Shown one piece after another: positions 34,650 through 43,832 of a DNA stretch of 64,000 nt. Under the pieces are notes generated by a model. That model saw only the letters and a program-made list of their open reading frames with translations. It did no database searches and was not told the DNA's origin. The position numbers and the translations under genes are program-made. Within the stretch, counting starts at the first letter, position 1. Every line of letters begins with the position of its first letter. This DNA comes from CAZJHX01 sp964545715 (GTDB lineage: Bacteria; Myxococcota_A; UBA9042; GCA-2863065), in assembly GCA_964545715.1 (NCBI GenBank), contig CAZJHX010000011.1, positions 1 through 64,000 of the forward strand, in the 5' to 3' direction.

Positions 34650-35870
34650 ATGGATCTGCGACGACTCTCAACCATCGTCTGCGTGCTGCTTTTGGCCCCT
34701 TCATGCGCGCTCGCGCAAAAGCTCGCCGTATTGCCGCTTCAGCCGCACATTCAGGCCAAAGTCAAGGACGCCGAGTTCATCAAGGGCAAGTTCTACCGTG
34801 AGCTGCGCGCACAGGGCGCCACGATCGTGGACGGCGATCCCGTCATCGCCGCCATGAAGACCGCCGGCGCCAAGGACACGCTCTCCTGCGACGACGCCTG
34901 CATGCTGAAAATCGGCCGCGCCCTCGGGGTCGAGCGCGTCCTGGCCCCCACCCTGAGCCTGCAGCGCAAGGAGCAGAGCGTCGGCACCGTCTGGATCTGG
35001 CTCACCCGCCAGGTGCACGTCCCCAAAGGCAAATCATGGGGCCATTTTCAGCGGATGTGCATGTGCGCCAGGGACACCTGGAACCGGGTGACTAAACGGC
35101 AGGTCACGCGCATGCTCACCTACGACCCCGCCAAGGTCCTGCGTCTCAAGCCCACCGACCCCAAAGCCAAGCCGACCAAAGGTCCGCGCACGGAGCCCGG
35201 CATGGTGTTCGTCCCCGAAGGCGCCTTCATCATGGGCAGCGCGGGCGGTGAGTTCGACGAAGAGCCCCGTCACCGCGTCGAGCTCAGCGCCTACTACATC
35301 GACAAATACGAGGTCAGCAACGGCGCCTACAACAAGTGCGTCGAGGCCGGAAAATGCCGCCGCCAGCGCTACTGGTACGACAAGACCATGAACCAGGAGA
35401 AGCACGCCGTCGTCGCCGTCAGCTGGCAAAACGGCGTCGACTACTGCCGCTGGGCCGGCAAGCGCCTCCCCACCGAGGCCGAGTGGGAGAAAGCGGCCCG
35501 CGGCACCGACGAGCGCTGGTACCCCTGGGGCAACGAGTTCAACCACAAATGGGCCAACATGCACTGGGACAAGGACGGCTTCGCCACCACCTCGCCCGTC
35601 GGCGCCTTCCCGCAGAACGTCAGCCCCTACGGCGCCTACGACATGGCCGGCAACGCCTGGGAGTGGACCGCCGACTACTGGAGCCCGCTGTACTATCGGA
35701 AGAGCCCGCTCAAAGACCCGCAAGGGCCCGCCAAGGGCGTTCGGCGCGTCATGCGCGGTGGCTCCTGGCTCTACGACGTGCCGTTCTTTCTGCTGTCTCA
35801 CAACCGAAGTCCCGGTCGCCCCTGGATCCGCAAGTACGCGGTGGGCTTCCGCTGCGCCAAGTCGCTCTGA
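34650..35870 (+). CDS. Secreted FGE-like (sulfatase-modifying-factor fold) protein
   Basis: Exported protein of 406 residues; the start at 34650 opens a signal peptide (MDLRRLSTIVCVLLLAPSCALA). Residues about 20-165 form an unassigned domain beginning KLAVLPLQP. The rest is an FGE-sulfatase fold: MVFVPEGAFIMGS, YYIDKYEVSNGAY, VSWQNGVDYCRWAGKRLP, EWEKAARG and YDMAGNAWEWTADYW. The C-terminal RGGSWLYDVPFF lacks the copper-binding cysteine pair of true formylglycine-generating enzymes (RGGSxLC...C). It is therefore more likely a binding or structural relative than a sulfatase activator. The next gene starts 6 bp later. Confidence 0.87.
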   Translation: MDLRRLSTIVCVLLLAPSCALAQKLAVLPLQPHIQAKVKDAEFIKGKFYRELRAQGATIVDGDPVIAAMKTAGAKDTLSCDDACMLKIGRALGVERVLAPTLSLQRKEQSVGTVWIWLTRQVHVPKGKSWGHFQRMCMCARDTWNRVTKRQVTRMLTYDPAKVLRLKPTDPKAKPTKGPRTEPGMVFVPEGAFIMGSAGGEFDEEPRHRVELSAYYIDKYEVSNGAYNKCVEAGKCRRQRYWYDKTMNQEKHAVVAVSWQNGVDYCRWAGKRLPTEAEWEKAARGTDERWYPWGNEFNHKWANMHWDKDGFATTSPVGAFPQNVSPYGAYDMAGNAWEWTADYWSPLYYRKSPLKDPQGPAKGVRRVMRGGSWLYDVPFFLLSHNRSPGRPWIRKYAVGFRCAKSL

Positions 35871-35875
35871 TCCGC

Positions 35876-36826
35876 ATGGAGCTCACCACCCTCAAACAAG
35901 ACTGCCTGGACCTGGTCCCCGAGCTGCGCCATCTGTCATTGGACGCCTCCGCAGTAGAGCGTGTCGCAGAAAAGATCGCCGTCAAACCACCCGAGCTGCC
36001 CAAGTGGGACCACCCGGCCTTCCCGGCCGAAGCCGGCCCCGAGCTGGACGCCGTCGTCTGGCTCGGCAACGCGATCAACTTCTGCTACTGGGGCGACCTG
36101 GCCGCGCCCCAGTGGACCGTCGAGATTGACGGAGTCATCGCCGACGACGCCTTCGCCGTATTCGCCGCCGTTCGCCGCGCCCTCCAGGACGGCGTGGATC
36201 TCCGCGACGGTCGCACCCTGGACGGCTACGCCCGCGCCCTGCTGGACGTCGGCGAAAACGACCTCCCACTGAGCGACAAGCGCGTCGATCACCTGCGCGA
36301 GATCGGCGCGCTGCTCACCCTGGAGTTCGGTGGTGATCTCCAGCACGCCGTCGCCGCCGCCGGCACGTCCGCCCCGGCGCACGCGGTGTTCCTCGCCCGC
36401 ACCTTCCGCGCCTTTCGCGACGAGCGCCGCTATCACGGCCGACGCCTGCCGTTCCTCAAGCGCGCCCAGCTGGCCGCCGGCATGCTGCACGCCGCTCGCC
36501 TCTCACGCGGCGCTCCCGGTCTCACCGACGCCGATCAGCTCACCGTCTATGCCGATTACATGGTGCCGCGCGTGCTCCGCGACCTGGGCGTCCTCCAGTA
36601 CGGCGATCCGCTCGCCGCCCGTATCGACGCCATGGAGCGCATCCCGGCCTGCACCGACGAAGAGACCGAGATCCGCATCGCCACCGTCGCCGCCGGCGCC
36701 ATGATCGTCGACCACGCCCGCGCGCTCGGCGCCGACGTCACCACCCTGCAGCTCGACTATTGGATGTGGCGCCGCGGCTTCGACGTGACCGCCCCACACC
36801 ACCGGACGCTAACCTCAGACTACTGA
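35876..36826 (+). CDS. Queuosine salvage enzyme (QNG1 / DUF2419 family)
   Basis: The 316-residue protein has the DUF2419 signatures AVVWLGNAINFCYWGD, QLAAGMLHAARL, LTVYADYMVPRVLRDL, EIRIATVAAGAMIVD and QLDYWMWRRG in order. The family (QNG1, queuosine 5'-phosphate N-glycosylase) frees queuine from queuosine monophosphate so that it can be re-inserted into tRNA. It is common in eukaryotes and patchy in bacteria. No tgt or queuosine biosynthesis genes are in the window. Start ATG 35876 lies 6 bp after the FGE-like gene, so the two form one transcript. Confidence 0.9.
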   Translation: MELTTLKQDCLDLVPELRHLSLDASAVERVAEKIAVKPPELPKWDHPAFPAEAGPELDAVVWLGNAINFCYWGDLAAPQWTVEIDGVIADDAFAVFAAVRRALQDGVDLRDGRTLDGYARALLDVGENDLPLSDKRVDHLREIGALLTLEFGGDLQHAVAAAGTSAPAHAVFLARTFRAFRDERRYHGRRLPFLKRAQLAAGMLHAARLSRGAPGLTDADQLTVYADYMVPRVLRDLGVLQYGDPLAARIDAMERIPACTDEETEIRIATVAAGAMIVDHARALGADVTTLQLDYWMWRRGFDVTAPHHRTLTSDY

Positions 36827-36851
36827 CGCTCAGCGCGGTATCATCTGAGCC

Positions 36852-39800
36852 ATGTCGCCTATCGATAAGGACGAAGAGACACGGACGCTCGATCCGGTCT
36901 CACGGCCCGACGAGCCGACGCCGATGATCGACGGCACCCGCTGGCCCGCTGCGACACCGACCGAGCCCGCGACCCATCCCGAGGGCGATCCCACCCCTAT
37001 CGTCGGCACCACGCTCGGCGAGGGCTTCGAGGTCATCCGCTTTCTGGGCGAGGGAGGTATGGGGCAGGTCTACGTCGCACGCGACCTCAAGCTGGGCCGC
37101 CTCTGCGCCGTCAAGTTCGTCCGTCTGGGCTCCGGCGACCGCGAGCGCGCCCTGCGCACCTTCGAGCGCGAGGCCCGGGCCACCGCCCGGCTCCGCCACC
37201 CCAACATCGTCACCGTCTACCAGTTCGGGCAGTGGGAGGGGCAGCCCTTCCTCGTTCTGGAGCTGCTCACCGGCGACACGCTCGGCGGCCGCCTCACCCG
37301 CGGCCCCATGCCGCCCGCCGACGTCATCTCGGTCGGCATCCAGGTCGCCCGCGCCCTCAGCCATGCCCACGCCGCCGGCCTGGTCCACCGCGACCTCAAG
37401 CTGGGCAACATCTTCGTGCAGGAAGACGGGCTGGTGAAGGTGCTCGACTTCGGCCTGGCCGTCCTCGACCCGGACTCCGACGCCGCCCCCCTGCTGGCCG
37501 ACAACGCCCCACTCAGCGAGGTCACCGCCCGGTCCGGCACCCCCGGCTACATGCCGCCGGAGCAGTGGCGCGGTGAGTCACCGGACGCCCGCATGGACGT
37601 CTGGGCCCTGGGCGTTGTGCTCTATCGCCTGCTGACCCTGCGTCTGCCGTACCAGGTGGCCGACCTCATCCGCGACGACGTCGTCCCCGCCTCCGTCTGC
37701 CTGGCCGCACCCGACGCGCCCGTCGAGCTGGACAATGTCCTGCGCCAGGCGCTGGCCCTGGAGGCCATCGATCGCTATCAGACCGCGGACGCGATGCTCG
37801 AGGCCCTGCTCGACATCGAAAAGAACATGACGGACACCGGCGAGGTCACGGGAGAGCCCTACCGCTTTCTGCAGGCCTTCACCGAGGCCGACGCGACGTG
37901 GTTCTTCGGCCGCGATCGCGAGGCTGCGCGGCTGGCCACGATGATCGACGCCCGCCCCATGGTCGCGGTCGTCGGCCCGTCCGGCGCCGGCAAGTCGTCG
38001 CTGATCCACGCGGGCGCCGTGCCTCGATTGCGCCGCGCGCGGCTGCCCTGGCGCGTGCTCTCAATGACGCCCGGGCCCGCGCCGATGACCGCCCTGCACA
38101 CCGTGATGTCCGAGGCCGTCACAGGCGCCGGAGACGTCTTCGGGGTCAGCGCCACCGCCCTGATGGAGAGCCCCGGGCTGGTCGGACAGGCCCTGCGCAG
38201 TCTCGCCACCGGCCGCGTCCTGCTGGCGGTCGATCAGTTCGAAGAGCTGTACACCCAAGCGTCGTCGCGCCGGGAGCGCCAGGCCTTCGTCGCCGCGTTG
38301 CTGTCCGCCGCTGACGACGCCAGCAGCCCGGTTCGCGTCGTCATCGCCATTCGCGGCGACTTCGTCCACCGGCTCACCCAGGACCAGGCGCTGGCCGACC
38401 TCGCGCTGGCAAACGTCTTTGCTCTGGGACCGCCGGACGACGCCGCCATGCTGCGCGCGCTCAACGAGCCCGCAGCCCGTCTCGGCTATCAGCTGGAAAA
38501 AGGACTGGCCGAGGCCATGGTCCACGAGCTGCGCAGCGAGGCCGCGCCCCTGCCGGTCCTTCAGTTTGCCGTCAGTCGCCTGTGGGAGAACCGCGATCAG
38601 GGCTCTCGCCGTCTGGCCCGCGCGTCTCTGGACAAGCTGGGCGGAGTTGCCGGCGTTCTTGCCGGACACGCCGAGCAGAGCTACGCCGAGCTGGCCGACG
38701 CCGAGGACAGCGCGATCGGCCGGCGCCTGCTGTGTCACCTGGTCACCGCCGACGGCACGCGCCGCCAGATGACCCGCACCCAGCTGCTCGATCAGAGCGG
38801 CGATCCCGTGCGCGCAGGACGCGTGCTGCAGCACTTCATCAGCGCGCGCCTGCTCACGGTCCTGCGCGGACGCGACCAGGGCGAGGTCGCCGTCCAGCTG
38901 GCTCACGAGTCGCTCATCGACCGGTGGGAGCGCCTGTCCGGCTGGCTGGCCGATACCGCCGCCGACCGCCAGCTTCGTGAGCGCGTCGTGGCAGCCGCCG
39001 AGCTATGGCACGAGCGCGGGCGCCGACCCAAGCTGCTGTGGACCGCCGAGATGCTGGAGGAGGCGCTGCGCTGGCGCCGGGATGCCGCATTCTTTCTCCC
39101 CGAGCCCGCGTCCACGTTTCTGACGGTCTCCGAAGCGCACTCGGTGCGTCGCCGCCGTATCCGGCTGGCGCTGGGCGTCGTCGCCATCCTGGCCCTGGCC
39201 GCCGTGGCTGTGGGCTCCTACATCGGCATGCGCGTCTTCGAGCGGCGTGGCGAGAAGGCCATCAGCGCGGAGCGGGCCGCACGCGAGGCCGAGAACCAGG
39301 CCAATACCAACGCTCAGCTGGCCGTTCAGGGGCGGCAGCAAGCGCGGGTCAGCACCTTGATCGCGCGCGCCGAGAGCCACAAGATCGTGCAGGAGCGCAC
39401 CGAGGCGCTGGCCCTCATGCGCGCCGCGCTCAGCCTGGCAGAGGGGCCGACGGCGCGCGAGGCCGAGCACGAGGTGCAGCGGCTGGAGAGCGAGGGCGGC
39501 CTGGCGTTTGTCCTGCCCGCCGGCAACCCGATGATCGACGAGGTCGGCTGGTCGCCCGACGGCTCGCTGGCGGCGACGCTCGGCGGGGACAGAGTCACGA
39601 TCTGGGACCCGGGAACGGGGGGCATGCTCCACCAACTAACCGGACACACGGGCCGCCTCTTCACGATGACCTGGGCGCCCGACAGCAGCTGGCTTGCCTC
39701 GGGCGCGCTCGGCGATCCGCACGTGCGCGTGTGGAATCGCTCGACCAACACCACTCGCACACTGCGCGGCCCGGCTCCCCGTGTCCGAGGTGTGGCGGCC

Positions 39801-41633
39801 AGCCCGGACGGCAGGCAGCTGGCGGCCGCGCACGCCGAGACCGGCCGCGTCTGGTCGACCAAAACCTGGTCGCCGCTGTTTGACCTGACGGGTCACACAA
39901 AGCGCATCGTGCCGGTGATCTATTCGCCGGACAGCGCCACGATCGCGACCTCCGCTGTCGACGGCGAAGTGCGGCTGTACGACGCCTCCAACGGCGAGAC
40001 CCGCCTTGTCCTGGAGGGCCACACGGACGTCGCCTACAAGATGGCGTTTTCGGCGGACAGCGGATGGCTGGCGACAGCCTCCTGGGACAAGTCGGTCATC
40101 ATCTGGGATGCGCGGGACGGGCGGCTGTTGCACCGCCTCCCACACGGCGGACGCACCTGGGCGGCGGCGTTTTCCCCGGACGGCGCCCGTCTGGCGACCG
40201 GCTGCGACGACATGCGCGTCCGACTGTGGGACACGGCCACGGGCGAGCTCATCGCCGCGGATCCGGCGCATAAGAGCGTGGTCTTTGACGTGCGCTTCAC
40301 GCCGGACGGGCGCTCAGTGGTCAGCGGCTCTTCGGACCGCACCGCCATCGTCTGGAACGCCGACATCGGGCAGACCGAGCGGGTGCTGGCCGGCCACGAC
40401 GAGGTGGTCTGGCGCGCCCGGATCTCGCCCGACGGCAAGCGCGTCCTGACCGGGTCCGAGGACGGTGACGGGCGCGTCTGGGAGCTGGACGGCGGCAGCC
40501 TGATCCGCTTGATGGCCACGCGCGACGGCGCCATCTCGGAGCTGACCAGCGACGCGGCCGGCAAGCGCTTCGCCACCGCCTACTCCAGTGGCGTCGTGCG
40601 TGTCTGGGGCAGCGACGGCAACCTGCTGCACGCGCTGCGCGGCCACGACAATCGCGCCTGGCTGGGGCGCTTCTCACCCGACGGCGCCCATCTGGCCACC
40701 GCCGGCGTCGAGCCGCACGTCGTGCTCTGGGATCTGAAGTCCGGGCAGGAGGTGCGACGGTTCGTGCACACGACGTCCGTACGCAACCTGCGCTTTTTGC
40801 ACCGGGGCCGCCTCGCCACCCTCGAGCGCGATCACGCCCTGAGTATCTGGCGCATCGCCGACGGTGAGCGCCTGCGGCGCGTCGAGAAGCTGGTGACGTC
40901 TCCCGAGTATCTGGAGATCAGCCGCGACCGCACGCTGCTGGCCGTCGTCAGCGCCATCGAGCCGCCGGTGACGATCTTCAGCGACACGGGCGAGCGGCTG
41001 CGCGAGCTGGCCGGCCACAAGCCGCGCACCAACCGGCAGACGTTCGCAAACGCCGGTACGCGCCTGCTGACGGTCGGCAACGACACCTTTGCCCGTATCT
41101 GGGACGCCGCGACGGGCGTGTTGGAGCACGAGCTGCCGGGTCACGGGGGGGACCTGCTGGACGCGGTCTGGTCGCCCGATGACGCCCTGGTGGCTACGGC
41201 CTGCGCGGACGGCAAGGCCCGCATCTTCCGTTCGGCGGGCGGCGCGCTTCATCACACGCTTATCGCGCACCGAGGTCCGGTGCGCGCGGTGCGCTTCATG
41301 CCCGACGGCACCACCCTGGCCACGGCGTCACTGGACGGCACGGTCCGCTTCTGGCACGTCGCCTCGGGTTCGCTGCAGCGCACGACATCGGGCTCGACCG
41401 ACCCGATCCCGCCACTGCTCATCAGCCCCGACAGCACCCGCATCGCGCTGGCCGCCAGCGACGGAACCGTACGCATGCTGCGCGTCCCCGATCGGGCCGT
41501 CTCGACGCCGACTCTGGCCTGGACGGGTGGTCGCACGAATCTGCGCGTGTGCCGGGAGTCTCTGGACGTGGTCGCGGTCAACCCCTACCCGGCGCCTGAC
41601 ACCGTCTGGGCTCCGGACTCCGCCTGTCGCTAG
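36852..41633 (+). CDS. Ser/Thr kinase fused to STAND ATPase and WD40 propeller
   Basis: A 1593-residue signalling protein. Kinase domain at about 58-320: glycine loop GEGGMGQV, Lys88 (CAVKF), HRDLKLGN (Asp181), DFG at 199-201, and GTPGYMPPEQW. Next comes a STAND-type NTPase (nSTAND1-like) from FFGRDREAARL with Walker A GPSGAGKSS (375-383) and Walker B LLAVDQFEELY (about 457). A membrane helix near 775-795 precedes a Gln/Glu/Ala coiled stretch, then WD40-like repeats from about 893 to 1560, some 14 blades or two propellers. The propellers probably sit outside and the kinase inside, a receptor layout. Each enzymatic motif appears intact. Its tail overlaps the convergent permease by 4 bp. Confidence 0.93.
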   Translation: MSPIDKDEETRTLDPVSRPDEPTPMIDGTRWPAATPTEPATHPEGDPTPIVGTTLGEGFEVIRFLGEGGMGQVYVARDLKLGRLCAVKFVRLGSGDRERALRTFEREARATARLRHPNIVTVYQFGQWEGQPFLVLELLTGDTLGGRLTRGPMPPADVISVGIQVARALSHAHAAGLVHRDLKLGNIFVQEDGLVKVLDFGLAVLDPDSDAAPLLADNAPLSEVTARSGTPGYMPPEQWRGESPDARMDVWALGVVLYRLLTLRLPYQVADLIRDDVVPASVCLAAPDAPVELDNVLRQALALEAIDRYQTADAMLEALLDIEKNMTDTGEVTGEPYRFLQAFTEADATWFFGRDREAARLATMIDARPMVAVVGPSGAGKSSLIHAGAVPRLRRARLPWRVLSMTPGPAPMTALHTVMSEAVTGAGDVFGVSATALMESPGLVGQALRSLATGRVLLAVDQFEELYTQASSRRERQAFVAALLSAADDASSPVRVVIAIRGDFVHRLTQDQALADLALANVFALGPPDDAAMLRALNEPAARLGYQLEKGLAEAMVHELRSEAAPLPVLQFAVSRLWENRDQGSRRLARASLDKLGGVAGVLAGHAEQSYAELADAEDSAIGRRLLCHLVTADGTRRQMTRTQLLDQSGDPVRAGRVLQHFISARLLTVLRGRDQGEVAVQLAHESLIDRWERLSGWLADTAADRQLRERVVAAAELWHERGRRPKLLWTAEMLEEALRWRRDAAFFLPEPASTFLTVSEAHSVRRRRIRLALGVVAILALAAVAVGSYIGMRVFERRGEKAISAERAAREAENQANTNAQLAVQGRQQARVSTLIARAESHKIVQERTEALALMRAALSLAEGPTAREAEHEVQRLESEGGLAFVLPAGNPMIDEVGWSPDGSLAATLGGDRVTIWDPGTGGMLHQLTGHTGRLFTMTWAPDSSWLASGALGDPHVRVWNRSTNTTRTLRGPAPRVRGVAASPDGRQLAAAHAETGRVWSTKTWSPLFDLTGHTKRIVPVIYSPDSATIATSAVDGEVRLYDASNGETRLVLEGHTDVAYKMAFSADSGWLATASWDKSVIIWDARDGRLLHRLPHGGRTWAAAFSPDGARLATGCDDMRVRLWDTATGELIAADPAHKSVVFDVRFTPDGRSVVSGSSDRTAIVWNADIGQTERVLAGHDEVVWRARISPDGKRVLTGSEDGDGRVWELDGGSLIRLMATRDGAISELTSDAAGKRFATAYSSGVVRVWGSDGNLLHALRGHDNRAWLGRFSPDGAHLATAGVEPHVVLWDLKSGQEVRRFVHTTSVRNLRFLHRGRLATLERDHALSIWRIADGERLRRVEKLVTSPEYLEISRDRTLLAVVSAIEPPVTIFSDTGERLRELAGHKPRTNRQTFANAGTRLLTVGNDTFARIWDAATGVLEHELPGHGGDLLDAVWSPDDALVATACADGKARIFRSAGGALHHTLIAHRGPVRAVRFMPDGTTLATASLDGTVRFWHVASGSLQRTTSGSTDPIPPLLISPDSTRIALAASDGTVRMLRVPDRAVSTPTLAWTGGRTNLRVCRESLDVVAVNPYPAPDTVWAPDSACR

Positions 41634-42913
41634 TCGCGGGTCTTCTTGGCCAGGAAGTAGAGCGGCACACCGACCAGCACCGCGATGCCGCCCTTGATCA
41701 GGCGATCGGGCGCCGTGTTGACCATCAGCCAGATGCACAGGGCCACCGACAGGATCGGGATGACCGGACCGAACGGCAGTCGGAAGCTGTCGATGGGCTC
41801 ATCCGACTCGTCGTTGCGGCGCAGCACGATGGCGGCCAGGCAGGTCGGGATGTACTGCAAAAAGCGCGCGATGACCGCCAGGATGGCCAGCTCCTTGAAC
41901 GTGCCGGTCAGTGAGAGCAGGGCGGACAGCGCGAAGCACAGCACGATGGCGCGCGTAGGAGCGCCGGTCTTCGGGTTGGTCTCGGCGATCGATCTGGGCA
42001 GGTCGCCGCGCTCTGCCAGTGCGTAGAAGCGGCGTGGGCTGACCAGCGCGGCGCCCGAGTTGGTCCCGAAGACGCTGATGACGATGCCGACCGCCACGAT
42101 GCCGCCGCCGATCGGTCCCATGATGCGCGCGGATGCGGCCGCGACCGGATTGCCGTGCCCCGCCAGCTCCGGCAGCGTGCCGACGGCGACCGTGAGCACC
42201 AGGATGTAAACGATGGCCACGATGGTCATGACGGTGACCAGCGCCAACGGCACCGCACGCTGCGGGTTGGCCATCTCGCCGGCAGGGACCACCAGCGTCT
42301 CGAAGCCGACGTACGCGTACATGATCAGCAGCGTGGTGCCGGCCAGGTCGCTGTACCCGTGCGGCGAAAACGGCGTGAACAAGCTGGTGTCGATGTGCAG
42401 GAGGCCGACCACGATGAACAACGTCAGCGGGATGAGCTTGGCGATGGAGAAGAACGTGGAGACCTTGGCGCCCGCCTTGGCGCCGAAGAGGTTGACGCCC
42501 ATGAGCGCGAACATCAGCCCGATGGCGGTGATCTTCTGCACCCACCCCTGGTCGACGCCGGGTATAAAGTGCGCCAGCACTACGGTGAAGCCGTTGGCCA
42601 GCGCGGCCCAGGAGATCACCGCCACGCAGCAGGTCATCCAGCCGACCTCGAACCCGACAAAGTCGCCAAACGCCTCTCGGGCGTAGATGTAGGCGCCGCC
42701 CGTGGACCGGAAGCGGCTGCCCACCTCGGCGAAGCAGATCGCCAGCAGAAAGCAGAGGAGCCCGGCAAGCGCCAGGCTGACGATCGACGCGGGGCCCAGA
42801 CGCGCGGCCGCCAGACCCGGCAGCAGGAAGATCCCCTGCCCGATGACGCCGTTGATCCCAAGCGCCACCACGTCCGTCAGAGTCAGGCTGCGCTTGAGCT
42901 TGGATTCACCCAT
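41630..42913 (-). CDS. APC-family amino acid permease
   Basis: Inner-membrane transporter of 427 residues with about 12 helices. The first helix has the APC substrate loop LGINGVIGQGIFLLPG. Helix 3 region SRFRSTGGAYIYAREAFGDFVGFEVGW and FALSALLSLTGTF further down also fit the amino acid/polyamine/organocation superfamily. The substrate cannot be told from sequence. Its ATG directly follows the TAG of the small Cys-rich lipoprotein gene, so these two are one transcript. A 4-bp overlap occurs with the convergent kinase gene. Confidence 0.9.
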   Translation of the reverse strand: MGESKLKRSLTLTDVVALGINGVIGQGIFLLPGLAAARLGPASIVSLALAGLLCFLLAICFAEVGSRFRSTGGAYIYAREAFGDFVGFEVGWMTCCVAVISWAALANGFTVVLAHFIPGVDQGWVQKITAIGLMFALMGVNLFGAKAGAKVSTFFSIAKLIPLTLFIVVGLLHIDTSLFTPFSPHGYSDLAGTTLLIMYAYVGFETLVVPAGEMANPQRAVPLALVTVMTIVAIVYILVLTVAVGTLPELAGHGNPVAAASARIMGPIGGGIVAVGIVISVFGTNSGAALVSPRRFYALAERGDLPRSIAETNPKTGAPTRAIVLCFALSALLSLTGTFKELAILAVIARFLQYIPTCLAAIVLRRNDESDEPIDSFRLPFGPVIPILSVALCIWLMVNTAPDRLIKGGIAVLVGVPLYFLAKKTRD

Positions 42914-43495
42914 CTAACGCGTCGACGTCTTTTTGCAGTAGTTGCTTTGCGGGGTGTCCGTGCAGTTGCTGCCCTCGAAGCAGACGCTGGCGTCCAGCGT
43001 GCAGTCCACCGTGCAGAAGGCCGAGCTGATCGAGTTCGGCGGCTTGTAGCACACGTGCCCGGTGGGGCATGGGTGGCCGGCGCCGGACTCCTTGCACTCG
43101 TGTGTCTTCCAATACTGGAAGTCGCCCTCGTTACCGCAGCTGCAGTCGTCGAAGGCGTCCAGCGGCATCCAGGGGTCGCTCTTGCTCGGGTCGCAGCCGG
43201 TTTCGAAGCCCTGCACGCACCGAGTCACGTCGTGACAATCAGCCGAATACTGCAGGCAGCAGGCGTAATCCTGGGGCTTGTCCGCGTCCTCGCACAGCTT
43301 GTTGCAGTCGGCCTCCGTCACCAACGCGTCGGCGCATCGGGCGGCCCGCTTGCAGGCATTTGTGCAATTGACGTCGGGCGCGATCGTCGCCCCGGTGTCC
43401 TCTCCAGTCGTATCCGCGACCGGCTCCGCAGGTGGGTCCTCGCCACCGCACGCGAGCGCCGCGACAGCTATCCAGATGAGGGCTGAGAGGCGCAT
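42914..43495 (-). CDS. Small Cys-rich lipoprotein
   Basis: I do not recognise a named family. The start at 43495 (MRLSALIWIAVAALACG) gives a lipoprotein leader with the lipobox ALAC; ATG 43501 adds two residues. After an acidic linker (PVADTTGEDTGA) come about 16 cysteines in a pattern resembling many myxobacterial surface proteins (CKRAARCAD, CNKLCEDA, ACCLQYSADC, CSCGNEG). Disulfide-rich folding outside the cell is likely. It is translated just before the permease, with stop and start contiguous. Confidence 0.75.
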   Translation of the reverse strand: MRLSALIWIAVAALACGGEDPPAEPVADTTGEDTGATIAPDVNCTNACKRAARCADALVTEADCNKLCEDADKPQDYACCLQYSADCHDVTRCVQGFETGCDPSKSDPWMPLDAFDDCSCGNEGDFQYWKTHECKESGAGHPCPTGHVCYKPPNSISSAFCTVDCTLDASVCFEGSNCTDTPQSNYCKKTSTR

Positions 43496-43568
43496 GATCA
43501 TGACGATCGGATACCGGAAACGGGCCGCGATTGCCACAAATCGCAGAGACGCCTACAGTGCCCTGGCT

Positions 43569-43832
43569 ATGAAAGTCACCATGGTGAAAAAGCGCCTCAA
43601 AGACGGCTCTGAGTGCCGGAAATGCGGCGAGGCGACCGAGTTTCTCAAGAACAAGGGCGTCTGGCAGTACATCGACGAGATCGTCTGGTTCGAGGAGGGC
43701 GTGGCCGACTCGCCGGGTGCAATGCTGGCCGAGAAGCACGAGATGACGCGCGCGCCGTTCTTTATCGTGGACCGGCCGGGCCGGGACCCGGAGCCGATCG
43801 ACTCGGTCATGCGCATTTACCGGCAGCTATGA
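43569..43832 (+). CDS. Glutaredoxin-like protein with CRKC motif
   Basis: An 87-residue thioredoxin-fold protein. Cys-x-x-Cys is at SECRKCGEATEFL near residue 13, followed by the usual cis-proline loop in TRAPFFIVDRPG. The shortness and the segment FEEGVADSPGAMLAEKHEM set it apart from classical glutaredoxins, so the partner is unknown. Start ATG 43569 was chosen for the compact fold; longer frames run into the divergent lipoprotein promoter. It overlaps the next gene by ATGA. Confidence 0.8.
   Translation: MKVTMVKKRLKDGSECRKCGEATEFLKNKGVWQYIDEIVWFEEGVADSPGAMLAEKHEMTRAPFFIVDRPGRDPEPIDSVMRIYRQL

Noticed and set aside
31925..34801. Very long plus-strand open frame (958 codons)
   Set aside because: It is antisense to the SPOR gene and argS, which have full-length, recognisable products; high GC keeps the opposite frame open.
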